Shown here in pieces: positions 9,895 to 18,946 of a stretch of 64,000 nt of DNA. Numbering within the stretch: the first letter of the stretch is position 1; each line of letters starts with the position of its first letter. The notes beneath the pieces were generated by a model. That model saw only the letters and a list, made by a program, of their open reading frames with translations. It was not told the DNA's origin and did no database searches. Source of the stretch: Streptomyces sp. I6 (GTDB lineage Bacteria; Actinomycetota; Actinomycetes; Streptomycetales; Streptomycetaceae); the NCBI GenBank assembly GCA_003725745.1, contig RHDP01000001.1, positions 434,001 to 498,000 of the forward strand, in the 5' to 3' direction. The translations under genes and the position numbers were made by a program.

Positions 9895-9964
9895 CTCCTT
9901 CCAGGGCTCGACACCGCCCGTCCTGCCCCCTCCTTCCAGGGCTCGACACCGCCCGTCCTGCCCG
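9895..9964. repeat. 35-bp direct repeat, two copies
   Basis: A unit beginning CTCCTTCCAGGGCTCGACAC occurs at 9895-9929 and again, nearly perfect, at 9930-9964, in the 250-bp gap between the two SRPBCC genes. It lies just before the ribosome site of the second gene and may lie in its leader. Confidence 0.85.
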
Positions 9965-10026
9965 CTCCATCCAACGGCTCCACGCACCCGTCCGACCCGC
10001 TCCGACTCTCCCCGGAGGTACGGTTC

Positions 10027-10506
10027 ATGGCTCACCGACTCAGGCCCGTGGAGCTGGACTTCGCCGAGTCCGCACCGGTCCGTCTCGTGTTCGCGGCGGA
10101 GGTGCGGGCCGATCCCGCGGCCGTGTACCGCGCTCTCGCGGAGGACGTCGAGGGCTGGCCCGGCTGGTTCACGGCCGTCACGTCCGCCCGGCCGACCCGG
10201 GGCGGCGGGGGCCGGGAGGTCCGGCTGCGCGGCGGTGCCCGCTTCCAGGAGACGATCGTGAGCGCCCAGCCCCGGGAACGCTACGCCTACCGCATCGACG
10301 GGACCAACGCCCCGGGCATCCGGGCGATGCTGGAGGAGTGGCGGCTGTCGCCCGCGGGCTCCGGGACCCGGGTGCGGTGGACGATGGCGATCGACGGCAC
10401 CGCTCCGGTGCGCCTCCTTACGGGACTCGCGAAGCCGGCCGTGGGCCGGGCCTTCCGCGACGCGGTACGCCGTCTGGACCGTCGGCTCGGGTCACCGGCG
10501 GCGTAG
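10027..10506 (+). CDS. SRPBCC family protein, second copy
   Basis: A 159-residue helix-grip protein with a start-type N-terminus (VELDFAESAPVRLVFAAEV, DPAAVYRALAEDVEGWPGWF) and a C-terminal helix [22 protein letters not shown] lies six bases before the ATG, so the start is secure. It is not closely similar to the preceding SRPBCC protein by eye, so this is two members of a superfamily rather than a recent duplication. Cofactor or lipid binding is the usual role; the ligand here is unknown. Confidence 0.8.
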   Translation: MAHRLRPVELDFAESAPVRLVFAAEVRADPAAVYRALAEDVEGWPGWFTAVTSARPTRGGGGREVRLRGGARFQETIVSAQPRERYAYRIDGTNAPGIRAMLEEWRLSPAGSGTRVRWTMAIDGTAPVRLLTGLAKPAVGRAFRDAVRRLDRRLGSPAA

Positions 10507-10623
10507 CGGCTGCGCGGGTAGACGCGTCGAGCGGCGGGGGCCCCGGCCCGGGGAAGCGGGCCGGGGAAGCGGGCCGGGGAAGCGGGCCCGGCGGCCCCTC
10601 AGCGGGCGGGGCGAACCCGCAGC

Positions 10624-10656
10624 GGGCCGGCGGGGCCCCGAAGCCCCGGCCGGCCC
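10624..10656. terminator. Bidirectional terminator-like hairpin
   Basis: GGGCCGGCGGGGC pairs with GCCCCGGCCGGCCC (one bulge) around a short loop. It lies between the end of the second SRPBCC gene and the end of the convergent Cds1-like gene. There is no T-run, as is usual in Streptomyces. A 13-bp GGGAAGCGGGCCG unit repeats three times just before it, at about 10549-10590. Confidence 0.6.
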
Positions 10657-10757
10657 CTCGTGCGCCGCACCGGGAGAAGCGGGCCCGGATCCCGGCCGGT
10701 ACCGGCCGGGCCGGAGGCCCCGCCGTGCGTCGAACCGCGTCGCCGGACGGGCCAGGA

Positions 10758-11873
10758 TCAGCCGGGCCAGACTCCGGTGCGCAGGAACTGCTCGATGGCG
10801 GCGGTGTACGGGGCGATGTCGAGGCCCTGCTCCGCCAGCCAGTCGTCGGAGTAGTACTTGTCCAGGTAGCGGTCGCCCGGATCGCAGATCAGGGTCACGA
10901 CGCTCCCCTGCTCCCGCGCGGCCACCATCTCTGCGACGATCTTCAGCGCGCTCCACAGCCCCGTCCCGGTGGAACCGCCCGCCTTGCGGCCGATGGCCTT
11001 CTCCAGGGCCCGTACGGCCGCGACACTCGCCGCGTCAGGCACCTTCATCATCCGGTCGATGGCTCCGGGCACGAAGCTCGGCTCCATCCGGGGCCGCCCG
11101 ATGCCCTCGATGCGGGAGCCGCAGTCGCTCGTGGCCAGCGCGTCGCCCCGGGTCCAGCCGTCGAAGAAGCAGGAGTTCTCCGGGTCGGGGACGCAGACCC
11201 TGGTGTCGTGCTGCATGTAGTGGACGTAGCGGGCGATGGTCGCCGAGGTACCGCCCGTACCGGCGGTGGCCACGATCCACGCGGGCTCGGGGTAGCGCTC
11301 CAACTTCAGCTGCTGGTAGATCGATTCGGCGATGTTGTTGTTGCCGCGCCAGTCGGTGGCCCGCTCGGCGTAGGTGAACTGGTCCATGTAGTGCCCGCCG
11401 GTCCGGGCGGCGAGCGTCGCCGACTCCTCGTACATCTTCCGCGGGTCCTCCACGAAGTGGCATTGGCCACCGTGGAATTCGATGAGGCGGCACTTCTCCG
11501 GGCTGGTGGTGCGGGGCATCACGGCGACGAAGGGCACCCCGATGAGCTTGGCGAAGTAGGCCTCGGAGACGGCGGTCGAGCCGCTGGAGGCCTCGATGAC
11601 CGGCTTGCCCGGCCGGATCCAGCCGTTGCACAGCCCGTACAGGAACAGCGATCGCGCCAGCCGGTGCTTGAGGCTGCCGGTCGGGTGGGTGGACTCGTCC
11701 TTGAGATAGAGGTCGATGCCCCATCTCTCGGGCAGCGGGAAGCGCAGCAGATGGGTGTCGGCCGAGCGGTTCGCATCGGCCTGGACCTTCCGTACGGCTT
11801 CTTTGAGCCATGCCCGGTACTCGGGGTCACTGCGGTCCACATCGACGGTGGCCATCGCCTCATAGGTGGTCAT
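10758..11873 (-). CDS. PLP-dependent cysteine synthase-fold enzyme, Cds1-like cysteine desulfhydrase
   Basis: A 371-residue fold-type II PLP enzyme. [12 protein letters not shown] contains the Schiff-base lysine (K69), [16 protein letters not shown] is the substrate loop, and [12 protein letters not shown] the phosphate cup. The long insert [15 protein letters not shown] and [11 protein letters not shown] resemble mycobacterial Cds1 (Rv3684), which releases H2S from cysteine, rather than biosynthetic CysK/CysM. That subgroup call is from memory. AAGGAG eight bases before the ATG supports the start. It stands alone, divergent from a small conserved gene. Confidence 0.82.
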   Translation of the reverse strand: MTTYEAMATVDVDRSDPEYRAWLKEAVRKVQADANRSADTHLLRFPLPERWGIDLYLKDESTHPTGSLKHRLARSLFLYGLCNGWIRPGKPVIEASSGSTAVSEAYFAKLIGVPFVAVMPRTTSPEKCRLIEFHGGQCHFVEDPRKMYEESATLAARTGGHYMDQFTYAERATDWRGNNNIAESIYQQLKLERYPEPAWIVATAGTGGTSATIARYVHYMQHDTRVCVPDPENSCFFDGWTRGDALATSDCGSRIEGIGRPRMEPSFVPGAIDRMMKVPDAASVAAVRALEKAIGRKAGGSTGTGLWSALKIVAEMVAAREQGSVVTLICDPGDRYLDKYYSDDWLAEQGLDIAPYTAAIEQFLRTGVWPG

Positions 11874-12053
11874 GCGCCCCGCTCCTTACTCTCCAGCCGG
11901 CACTTCCCATAATCCACAATAGGCCCCTCACCTGCACAAACGTTGACTTGGGGTTCTATAGGGGTTGCTTGTGGATGCGGCGGGGAAGCGCTCTGGTGCC
12001 CGTGCGGATGGCTGTGCAGACTGAGGTGCAGGAACGGCGTGAAGGGGGCGTCC

Positions 12054-12401
12054 ATGTCGGAGGCGGATTTCACGGCACCCGTGCGGGACCCGGAGTTCAG
12101 CGCCACGGGCGTGCGGATCGAGCGGTGGCCCCGCTCGCTCACGACGGCCGGGCAGGTCCTGGTCGAGGGCGGCACACTCGCCCTGCTGACCAGCTACGGA
12201 CGGGTCATCGACAGCGCACCCGTGCAGGCGGTCCGGGTCGGCAGGCCCTGGTTCGCGGGGGGCTCCGACAGCGCCGTCGCCACGGTCAACGGCACCCGCT
12301 ACCGGCTGACGCTGAGCGGCTCCGGCGGGGGACGCGACGACAGGGCACTGACGGGCCGCCTCCTGGAGGTGCTCCGCAAGGCCGGCGACGACCCCGGCTG
12401 A
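12054..12401 (+). CDS. Conserved small hypothetical protein
   Basis: A 115-residue protein without signal peptide or membrane span; I do not recognise its family. Visible features are alternating hydrophobic strands (LVEGGTLALLTSYGRVID, AVRVGRPWFAGGSDSAVATV) that suggest a small beta-rich fold, perhaps PH- or SH3-like, and an Arg/Asp-rich tail helix (RLLEVLRKAG). ATG 12054 is chosen over upstream GTG/ATG codons because AAGGGGG is five bases before it. It diverges from the Cds1-like gene. Confidence 0.65.
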   Translation: MSEADFTAPVRDPEFSATGVRIERWPRSLTTAGQVLVEGGTLALLTSYGRVIDSAPVQAVRVGRPWFAGGSDSAVATVNGTRYRLTLSGSGGGRDDRALTGRLLEVLRKAGDDPG

Positions 12402-12599
12402 TCCACCACACCATCCCACCTGCGCCGCGTGTGCGCGGAGTTGCGCACACGTCACACCGGGTTCACTCTTGATTCATCACTCAGGGTTCACCGGCGGTGA
12501 CACTGTGACCCAGCTCCGCCGGCGCAGACAGCAGTCGGCAGCCAACTGCTGGATCCGATCCTCCGTCTTCTTCCGGACCTATTTCGGGGAGTCGCAGCC

Positions 12600-13121
12600 G
12601 TGATCAGCGAGGCAAGCAGGCATTGCACGGTGGAGCTCCAGGCTCTTCCGTCGCGGATCGGTCAGATCCGCAGAATCGTGTCGGCGCAATTGCGCTACTG
12701 GCAGCTCGATCGCTTGATCGACCAGGCGGCTCTCGGCGTCACGGAGCTCCTGACCAACGTCCACCGGCACGCACAGCCCGACAAGCTGTGCACCGTGGAG
12801 ATGGAGCTGCTCTTCGACCGGCTCACCGTGTCGGTTCACGACCACGACCCCCGGATACCGATGCTCGGATCCGCGGGACCGCTCGAGACCACAGGCCGTG
12901 GACTCGCGCTGGTCGAGGCCGTCAGCGAGAGCTGGGGAGTACTGCCCAAGGGTGACGAGGGAAAGGCCGTGTGGTTCACACTGCCGACGGCCCTTCCGCC
13001 CCCCGCGGCGCCACCGCCGTACGCGGTCGACACCGTCTTCGGCAAAGCCACCACCCCCTTCCCCGTCGTCGAGGCGGAGCCGCGGGAACGCACCCCGGTA
13101 CGGGCCGCCGTGGCGACCTGA
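12600..13121 (+). CDS. RsbW/SpoIIAB-like ATP-binding protein
   Basis: A 173-residue GHKL (HATPase_c) protein. LGVTELLTNVHRHAQ is the N box, VHDHDPRIPML the G1-like segment with Asp, and TTGRGLALVEAVSESWG the G2 box; ALPPPAAPPPYAV begins a loose Pro-rich tail. Proteins of this size in Streptomyces are anti-sigma-factor kinases or orphan regulatory ATPases. No sigma factor or anti-anti-sigma factor is adjacent, so the partner is unknown. The GTG at 12600 follows GGGGAG. Two GGGTTCAC direct repeats about 27 bp apart lie upstream (near 12459 and 12486). Confidence 0.85.
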   Translation: MISEASRHCTVELQALPSRIGQIRRIVSAQLRYWQLDRLIDQAALGVTELLTNVHRHAQPDKLCTVEMELLFDRLTVSVHDHDPRIPMLGSAGPLETTGRGLALVEAVSESWGVLPKGDEGKAVWFTLPTALPPPAAPPPYAVDTVFGKATTPFPVVEAEPRERTPVRAAVAT

Positions 13122-13142
13122 TCGGGCACGCCCCGGGCGCCC

Positions 13143-13203
13143 GGGCCCGCCTGTCCGTCCGTCCGTTCCGGAGTCCGGGACGGACGGACGGGCGGGCGGG
13201 CCC
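13143..13203. terminator. Large hairpin between convergent genes
   Basis: GGGCCCGCCTGTCCGTCC pairs imperfectly with GGACGGACGGGC...GGGCCC across a loop of about 13 bases. It follows the RsbW-like gene by 22 bases and lies in the gap before the convergent ROK regulator, so it may stop transcription from both sides. The rest of 13204-13514 holds only short GGGAACGGGCGACC-type repeats and no gene. Confidence 0.6.
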
Positions 13204-13514
13204 GCGCGGTGTGCCGAGGGCCTCAGCCGCGTGATGCCGTGCGGGCGGCCGGGGAGCGGGCAGCCCGGGAACGGGCGACCCGGGAACGGGCGACCGCGTG
13301 GGACGGGTCTCCGACCAGTCGGCCGGGACCGGGGCGGGGTACGCAAGACCCGGCACGCTCCGGCAGCCGCGCAGCCGGCTCGCCCGGTGGCGGTCCGCCG
13401 CTTCGCGGGTGCTGCCGGCGAGGCGATGCCCGCACGGGTGGCGTCGCGGACACCCCGGACGCACTCCGCCGCCGGGCCGTCAGGCCGCACACGGGCCTCG
13501 TCCATCACGGGAGT

Positions 13515-14741
13515 TCACGGAACACGCTGCGCCAGCACGCTCTGCGGATCGTCCAGCACCGGCTGCCAGGCCAGCTCCGCCGCACCCACCAGGCTGTTGT
13601 GGTCGAGGGTGCACGGCAGGATGGGCACACTGCCGCTGCGGCCCCACAGGCTGCGGTCGGCGACCACCGCCCGCAGGCGCTCCGGATCGGCGTCGAGCAG
13701 TTCGCGGTGCAGACCGCCCAGGATGATGCGGTCCGGATTGAGGATGTTCACAAGCCCCGCGAGCCCGAGGCCCAGCCGGTCGACGATCTCCTCGGCCGCC
13801 GCCCGTACCGCGGGGTCGTCGTACTCCTTGCGCAGCAGGTCCCTGGCCTGCTGGAGCAGTGAGACCTCGGGGCCGGGGTCGATGCCGGCCGCAGTGAGGA
13901 ACGCGAGCGGGTCGGCCTCCACGTCGAGGCAGCCGCGGCTGCCGCAATGGCAGGCGCGCCCCTCGGGGTTGACGGTCAGATGGCCGACCTCCAGCGCGAG
14001 GCCGGAGCTGCCCGTGTGCAGTCTGCCGTCGAGCACGAGCGCACCGCCGACACCGCGATGGCCGGTGGCGACACAGAGGAGGTGACGGGCTCCGCGGCCG
14101 GCCCCGTGCCGATGCTCGGCGAGGGCTGCGAGGTTGACGTCGTTGCCGGTGAAGGCGGGCCCCGCGATACCGGCCGCCTGCACGCACGCGGCGAAGATGT
14201 CGCGGACCTGAGCGCCCGCGGGCCAGGCGAGATGCAGCGGGTTGAGAGCGGTGCCGTCGGGTTCGGCGACCGCCGAGGGCACGGCGAGTCCCGCGCCGAC
14301 ACAGCGGCGGCCGGACTCCTTCAGCAGCGCCGCGCCCGCCTCGACCACGTCGCCGAGCACCTGAGCCGGATCGGCGGAGACGGTGACGCAACCGGGGGCG
14401 GTCGCGGCGATCGTGCCGCCGAGTCCGACCAGCGCGGCCCGGAATCCGTCGGCGTGCACCTGGGCGGCGAGGGCGACGGGCCCGTTCTCGTCCACGGCGA
14501 GGCGGTGGGAGGGGCGGCCCTGGGAGCCGGAGGCAGCCCCGGGGCGGGAGTCCACCCGGATGAGACCGAGCGCTTCCAGTTCGGCTGCGACCGCACCGGC
14601 CGTGGCCCTGGTGACGCCCAACTCGGCGGTCAGCACGGCCCGGGTGGGCGCACGCCCCGTATGGACCAGTTCCAGTGCGGGGCCGAGGGCGCCGCGGCCT
14701 CTCTCCAGCCGCGTCCGGGTGCTCGTCGCCTTGCCGTTCAT
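13515..14741 (-). CDS. ROK family transcriptional regulator (NagC/XylR type)
   Basis: A 408-residue protein: an N-terminal MarR-like winged helix (APTRAVLTAELGVTRATAGA) and a C-terminal ROK sugar-binding domain with CVATGHRGVGGALVLDG, LEVGHLTVNPEG and the zinc motif CHCGSRGCLDVE. ROK regulators repress sugar genes and respond to a sugar or its phosphate. The ATG at 14739-14741 has GGGAGA seven bases upstream. It diverges from the MFS transporter across about 280 bp, so it probably controls that transporter. The sugar is unknown. Confidence 0.9.
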   Translation of the reverse strand: MNGKATSTRTRLERGRGALGPALELVHTGRAPTRAVLTAELGVTRATAGAVAAELEALGLIRVDSRPGAASGSQGRPSHRLAVDENGPVALAAQVHADGFRAALVGLGGTIAATAPGCVTVSADPAQVLGDVVEAGAALLKESGRRCVGAGLAVPSAVAEPDGTALNPLHLAWPAGAQVRDIFAACVQAAGIAGPAFTGNDVNLAALAEHRHGAGRGARHLLCVATGHRGVGGALVLDGRLHTGSSGLALEVGHLTVNPEGRACHCGSRGCLDVEADPLAFLTAAGIDPGPEVSLLQQARDLLRKEYDDPAVRAAAEEIVDRLGLGLAGLVNILNPDRIILGGLHRELLDADPERLRAVVADRSLWGRSGSVPILPCTLDHNSLVGAAELAWQPVLDDPQSVLAQRVP

Positions 14742-14935
14742 GGGCGCAGTCTCCCATGATCCCGCAGGCCGGGGGACGCCGCGGGGGCCGCCCGCAGCGG
14801 CGGCGCGGGGGCTCTCCCGGCGCTGCCGGGCGCCGCTCCCCGCACGCGGGGCACGCCGCTCCCCGCGCACCCCGGGCACGCCGCTCCCCGCACCCGGCGA
14901 GCCGCGCGCGACACGAGGCGGAGCCGCCCCCTCCC

Positions 14936-15027
14936 GGGCTCCCGGGCTCCCGGGCTCCCGGGCTCCCGGGGCCGCAGTGCCGGTGCGATTGGGCCGGAGG
15001 GCGCCCGTCCCCTATCCTGACTTTGTG
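14936..15027 (+). promoter_or_regulatory. Candidate leaderless promoter of the MFS gene
   Basis: TTGGGC at 14989-14994 and TATCCT at 15013-15018 are 18 bases apart, and the GTG start at 15025 falls seven bases after the -10. No ribosome site precedes the GTG, so a leaderless mRNA is likely. A run of GGGCTCCC repeats (14936-14971) lies upstream and may hold regulator sites. Confidence 0.5.
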
Positions 15028-16340
15028 CCGCCACTAAACAAACTCGCTCCTTCCCACTCCCTCGCCCGCCTCCGGATCGCGCTCACCGTCTTCTTCGCCC
15101 TCGACGGCTTCCTCTTCGCCGGCTGGGTCGTCCGCATCCCCGCCATCAAGGAGCAGACCGGCGCCTCGGCCGGCGACCTCGGTCTCGCCCTCCTCGGCGT
15201 GTCCGCAGGAGCCGTGGTGACGATGACGCTCACCGGACGCCTCTGCGGGCGCTTCGGCAGCCGTCCGCTGACCGTCGCGGCCGCGATCCTGCTCTCCGTC
15301 GGCATCGCGCTGCCGGCGCAGACGCACTCCCCGCCGGCCCTGGGCCTGGTGCTGCTGGTGTTCGGTGCCGCCTACGGCGGGATCAACGTCGCCATGAACA
15401 GCGCCGCGGTGGACCTGGTCGAGGCGCTGCGACGGCCCGTCATGCCCGGCTTCCACGCGGCCTTCAGCCTGGGAGGCATGCTCGGGGCCGGCCTCGGCGG
15501 GCTACTGGCCGCGGGCCTCTCCCCGGCCTCGCACCTGCTCGTCCTCACGGTGACCGGTCTCGTCGTCACCGCCGCGGCCGGACCGGTCCTCCTGCGGCCC
15601 ACCTCTCCACCCGTCGACGGCGGCGCCGGCCCGGCCTCGCCCCCGAAGGACGCGGGAGCGAACGGGCCGCGTCCCCCGGCGGACACGAAGACGGCCGGGC
15701 CCGCCTGTCCGGCCGCACGCGCCGGCTCGTCGTGGTCTTCGGCGTCATCGCCCTGTGCACCGCCTACGGCGAGGGAGCGCTCGCCGACTGGGGAGCGCTG
15801 CACCTGGAGCAGGACCTCGGGGCCCACGCGGGCGTTGCGGCGGCCGGGTACTCGGTGTTCGCGCTGGCGATGACCGCCGGACGGCTCTCCGGCACGACCA
15901 TGCTGGAACGGCTCGGGCAGACCCGGACCCTGGTCGCGGGCGGGGCGACCGCCGCCGCCGGCATGCTGCTCGGCTCCCTCGCGCCGACGGTCTGGCTCGC
16001 TCTGCTGGGCTTCGCCGTGACCGGACTCGGGCTGGCGAACATCTTCCCCGTGGCGGTGGCGCGGGCGGGCGCGCTCGCCGGACCGCGCGGGGTGGCGACG
16101 GCCTCCACGCTGGGCTACGGCGGCATGCTGCTCGGGCCCCCCGTCATCGGCTTCCTCGCCGACTGGTTCTCGCTGCCGGTGGCCCTGACGACGGTGGCCG
16201 CGCTCGCCGCCGTGGCCGCGGTGATCGGCTACGCCGCCCGCGGGGCCGCGGACGGGAACCCCGCGGAGGAACGGGCCGGGGCACGGCGGGCGCCCGCCGG
16301 CGCCGCCCGCGACGAGCGGTGCCGGGCCGAGTCCCGCTGA
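15025..16340 (+). CDS. MFS transporter, fucose-permease-like (frameshifted)
   Basis: About 438 residues and twelve spans once corrected. Helix 1 LTVFFALDGFLFAGWVVRIP and the A-motif loop GRLCGRFGSRP identify a major facilitator; VFGAAYGGINVAMNSAAVDL and GFHAAFSLGGM are typical of the FucP/YfkF-like group. The central loop (residues about 190-230) is Pro/Gly-rich, and the frame changes there, between the CCCCC at 15673-15677 and the GGGCCC at 15697-15702, by one lost base. The second half continues normally to a charged tail. Divergent from the ROK regulator, so probably a sugar-regulated exporter or importer; substrate unknown. Confidence 0.85.
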
Positions 16341-16787
16341 CGCGGCTGTCCCGCGGATCGCGGCGAGCCGTCCGGGGCCGGCCTGCCGGCGGGCTCGCCT
16401 CCGGGCCCCCGGCACGCCCCGCCCGCCACCGCGGTTGCTCGCGTTGCCGCCCCTGTGCTCGTCCGGGCTCGCCCCGCTCCGTCCTGTTGCCCGGCCACCA
16501 CGAGTCGTACGGCACCGGGTGTGCCGCACGGCGCCCGAGAGCCCCCGCCCCGCTGTCTCCCGTCCTCCTGTCTCGGACCCGCTGCCCCCGTGCCGCTGTC
16601 TCGGTCCCCCCGACTCCCGTCCCCTGCCCCCGCTTCCACGGCCTCCCGTGCCGCCGTCTGCCGTCCCACCGTCTCCTGTCGCCTGCCGTCCCGCCGTCTG
16701 CCGTCCTGCTGCCGGTCCGACCGACGCCCACGGCCGGAACTCCCCGGCGGCGTACCGCCGTCCCCGTGTCTCCGGCAGAATCCCGCC
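16341..16787. other. Gene-free stretch with strand asymmetry
   Basis: About 450 bases with no credible gene. The plus strand is strongly pyrimidine-rich from about 16555 to 16720, built of degenerate CGTCTGCCGTCC and CTGTCTC units. Long open frames on the minus strand here are side-effects of base composition: their protein is Arg/Gly/Thr repeats with no domain. Confidence 0.5.
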
Positions 16788-17528
16788 ATGGAGACGAGCG
16801 AGTTCATCGCGCACCTGGATGAGGAGGGCCGCCTGCTGGCCGAAGCCGCCGCCTCGGCCGGGCCGGACGCGGTCGTGCCCACCTGCCCGGGATGGCGGAT
16901 CAGGGACCTGCTGCGCCACACCGGCACGGTGCACCGCTGGGCGGCCGCCGTCGTGACCGAGCGGCACGCGGAGTACCGTCCGGCCGCCGGCGAGCCCGAC
17001 CTCGACGGTGCGGCGCTGCTGACCTGGTTCCGGGAGGGACACGGGCTGCTGGTGGACGCACTCTCCAAGGCCCCGGCCGGACTCGACTGCTGGACCTTTC
17101 TGCCGGCGGCTTCCCCGCTGGTGTTCTGGGCGCGCCGCCAGACCCATGAGACGGCCGTGCACCGCGCGGACGCGGAGTCGGCGCTTGGCGAGCCGGGCCC
17201 CGTACCGCAACGGCTGGCTGCCGACGGTGTGGATGAGCTGCTGTGCGCGTTCCACGGCCGCCGGGGGAGCCGCGTGCGGACGGGCGCGCCGAAGGTGCTG
17301 CGGGTGCGGAGCACGGACACCGGTGACGTCTGGACCGTGCGGCTGTCAGCCGAACCGCCGCGCGCCGACCGCTCGTCGGAGGGACCGGCGGACTGTGAGC
17401 TGAGCGGTCCGGCAGGACGGCTCCACCTCGTGCTGTGGAACCGGCTTCCGCTGAGCGCCGTGGCACTGGACGGGGAAGGGGACGTCGCCCGACTGTGGCG
17501 GGAGACGTCCGCGATCACCTGGGCCTGA
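16788..17528 (+). CDS. Mycothiol-dependent maleylpyruvate isomerase family enzyme
   Basis: A 246-residue DinB-like protein: VPTCPGWRIRDLLRHTGTVHRW is the usual N-terminal helix pair with its metal-ligand His, and FWARRQTHETAVHRADAE holds the HETAxHR ligand cluster; the C-terminal domain is the MDMPI beta layer. Members use mycothiol for isomerisation or S-transfer in actinomycetes. The real substrate is unknown; a detoxification or S-conjugate role is as likely as maleylpyruvate. No ribosome site is obvious at the ATG. It stands alone. Confidence 0.88.
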   Translation: METSEFIAHLDEEGRLLAEAAASAGPDAVVPTCPGWRIRDLLRHTGTVHRWAAAVVTERHAEYRPAAGEPDLDGAALLTWFREGHGLLVDALSKAPAGLDCWTFLPAASPLVFWARRQTHETAVHRADAESALGEPGPVPQRLAADGVDELLCAFHGRRGSRVRTGAPKVLRVRSTDTGDVWTVRLSAEPPRADRSSEGPADCELSGPAGRLHLVLWNRLPLSAVALDGEGDVARLWRETSAITWA

Positions 17529-17949
17529 GGATCCCGGCCCCGGCGGTGCCGGAAGCGCGGGTCCGGGACGGCTTCCGCGAGCCTCGGGGCAGGTGGACCC
17601 GAGGGTTGGTGGCCCCGTGGACCCGAGGGTTGGTGGCCCCGTGGACCCGAGGGTTGGTGGCCCCGTGGACCCGTGGACATCGGGATGACCTCGGACGCGC
17701 GTCTGCTCGTCGCACCGCGCGGCCGGCTCCACGCGCGTGCGCTCGGCACACGTCGGGCTGCGTGGCGGCTCGCACACGGGGAGGCCTCCAGGGGAGCCCG
17801 GAGGCGGGCCGAACACGGCCCGTCAGGAGGCGACCGGGCCGTTTCGGCGCGGCGACCGGTGCAGCGCGCGGCCGGAAGCGGCGGGACGGCCCAACCAGCC
17901 GGCGTGGGCGGGGATTGCCGGTCCACCGCGGCCCGGTGACACTCTGCGT
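17529..17949. other. Intergenic stretch containing a minisatellite
   Basis: No gene is seen in these 420 bases. The notable content is the 24-bp tandem repeat at 17593-17664; the remainder is unremarkable high-GC sequence. The minus strand can be read as VHGATNPR repeats, but nothing supports translation. Confidence 0.5.
17593..17664. repeat. 24-bp tandem repeat, three copies
   Basis: GTGGACCCGAGGGTTGGTGG plus CCCC is repeated three times without change (17593, 17617, 17641), followed by a partial unit GTGGACCCGTGGAC. Confidence 0.95.
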
Positions 17950-18318
17950 ATGGGGAAACGTACGCAGGCGCAGCGGGACGAGACGACCGTCGAGATCGGC
18001 TACGCGCTGTTCAGCGGGGCGTTCGCGGCGGCCGTGGTCTTCGGGGCTGTCGCGGGACCGAAGCTGATGTTCACCATGCCGTACGCAGTCGAGCAGGGGC
18101 TGCTCCTCGCGGCCGCGGCCGCCGCGGGGCTGGTGTTCCCGATCCGGGTGGTCACGGTACTGCGGCGGCACGCGCGCGAGGCGGACCGGGGAGTCCGGCC
18201 CGGTGCGCCGGGCCGGCCCCGGACCGGCTCGCAGGTGGGGGCGACGAGTCGGGCCGGGCCCCGGAGACGGCAGGCGGTAAGGGGTAGCCGCTGGACGTCA
18301 GGCGGCCGGAACAGGTGA
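17950..18318 (+). CDS. DUF6332 family membrane protein
   Basis: A 122-residue protein. The conserved N-terminus MGKRTQAQRDETTVEIGYAL is followed by two membrane spans (FAAAVVFGAVAGP and GLLLAAAAAAGLVFPIRV), which is the whole of the DUF6332 module. The last 45 residues are basic low complexity and run into the first copy of the 135-bp repeat at 18291, so the natural stop may have been lost or moved. Function is unknown. Confidence 0.75.
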   Translation: MGKRTQAQRDETTVEIGYALFSGAFAAAVVFGAVAGPKLMFTMPYAVEQGLLLAAAAAAGLVFPIRVVTVLRRHAREADRGVRPGAPGRPRTGSQVGATSRAGPRRRQAVRGSRWTSGGRNR

Positions 18319-18695
18319 GTCGGGCCCGGCCCGTTCCCGCGCTCCACCGTCGTCCCGGGGTCGGCTCCGGGCACGGGCGGACGGAACGATGCCCTCCCGG
18401 GCTGCCGCCGCAGCTCACGGTCTCACTGGACGTCAGGCGGCCGGAACAGGTGAGTCGGGCCCGGCCCGTTCCCGCGCTCCACCGTCGTCCCGGGGTCCGC
18501 TCCGGGCACGGGCGGACGGAACGATGCCCTCCCGGGCTGCCGCCGCAGCTCGCGGTCTCACTGGACGTCAGGCGGCCGGAACAGGTGAGTCGGGCCCGGC
18601 CCGTTCCCGCGCTCCACCGTCGTCCCGGGGTCCGCTCCGGGCACGGGCGGACGGGACGATGCCCTCCCGGGCTGCCGCCGCAGCTCGCGGTCTCG
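18291..18695. repeat. 135-bp tandem repeat, three copies
   Basis: Three near-identical units begin with CTGGACGTCAGGCGGCCGGA at 18291, 18426 and 18561. The unit is 45 codons long, so frame is kept across all copies. Copies differ by only a few substitutions, indicating a recent duplication. The last copy runs directly into a TetR C-terminal fragment. Confidence 0.96.
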
Positions 18696-18800
18696 CTGGT
18701 CGCCGCCTGGTCGCAACTCTTCGGGCTGATCTCCTTCGAGCTGTTCGGGCGGTGTGACCGCCAGGTCCTCCGACGAGGAGATCCCGGCGGCCGCACCCGA
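18600..18800 (+). pseudogene. TetR regulator C-terminal (WHG) remnant
   Basis: In the frame that crosses the third repeat, the sequence reads CPPGLPPQLAVSLVAAWSQL, then FGLISFELFGR. LVAAWSQLFGLISFELFG is the signature helix of the TetR WHG-type C-terminal domain. No helix-turn-helix part exists upstream; only the 135-bp repeats are found there. After ELFG the frame is lost. I infer that a TetR gene was deleted and that its remaining coding segment was amplified in frame. It cannot encode a working regulator. Confidence 0.7.
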
Positions 18801-18869
18801 TCACCCGGTTCTTCTGATCACCACCCGACGGTGATCCGGTGGAGCGGTCGCGCCGGTACCGGCGGCGGG

Positions 18870-18918
18870 CCCGGGCCCGGTCACCCGTGTACCGGTACCG
18901 CGGGTGACCGGGCCCGGG
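18870..18918. terminator. Perfect 18-bp hairpin, terminator of the flavoprotein gene
   Basis: CCCGGGCCCGGTCACCCG (18870-18887) pairs perfectly with 18901-18918 around a 13-base loop. It lies 29 bases past the stop of the minus-strand geranylgeranyl-reductase-like gene, the right place for its terminator. Confidence 0.8.
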
Positions 18919-18946
18919 TCAGGGAACGGTCAACCGCGCGCGGTGT

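Noticed and set aside
10338..11912. 524-codon plus-strand frame opposite the Cds1-like gene
   Set aside because: No domain is seen and the minus-strand gene has a complete PLP enzyme with ribosome site.
11942..11962. TTGACT and TATAGG as a promoter for the small conserved gene
   Set aside because: The spacing is only about eight bases, too short for a sigma-70-type promoter.
13223..13508. Minus-strand frames in the gap before the ROK regulator
   Set aside because: They consist of VARSRAARS-type repeats arising from GGGAACGGGCGACC repeats; no supporting ribosome site.
15372..17926. Very long minus-strand open frames (627 and 565 codons) over the MFS and mycothiol genes
   Set aside because: Their translations are Arg/Gly/Thr repeats with no domain; they are antisense products of extreme GC bias over genes with clear homology on the plus strand.
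18291..18695. Possible CRISPR array
   Set aside because: The 135-bp units are contiguous direct repeats with no spacers, and no cas gene is present.
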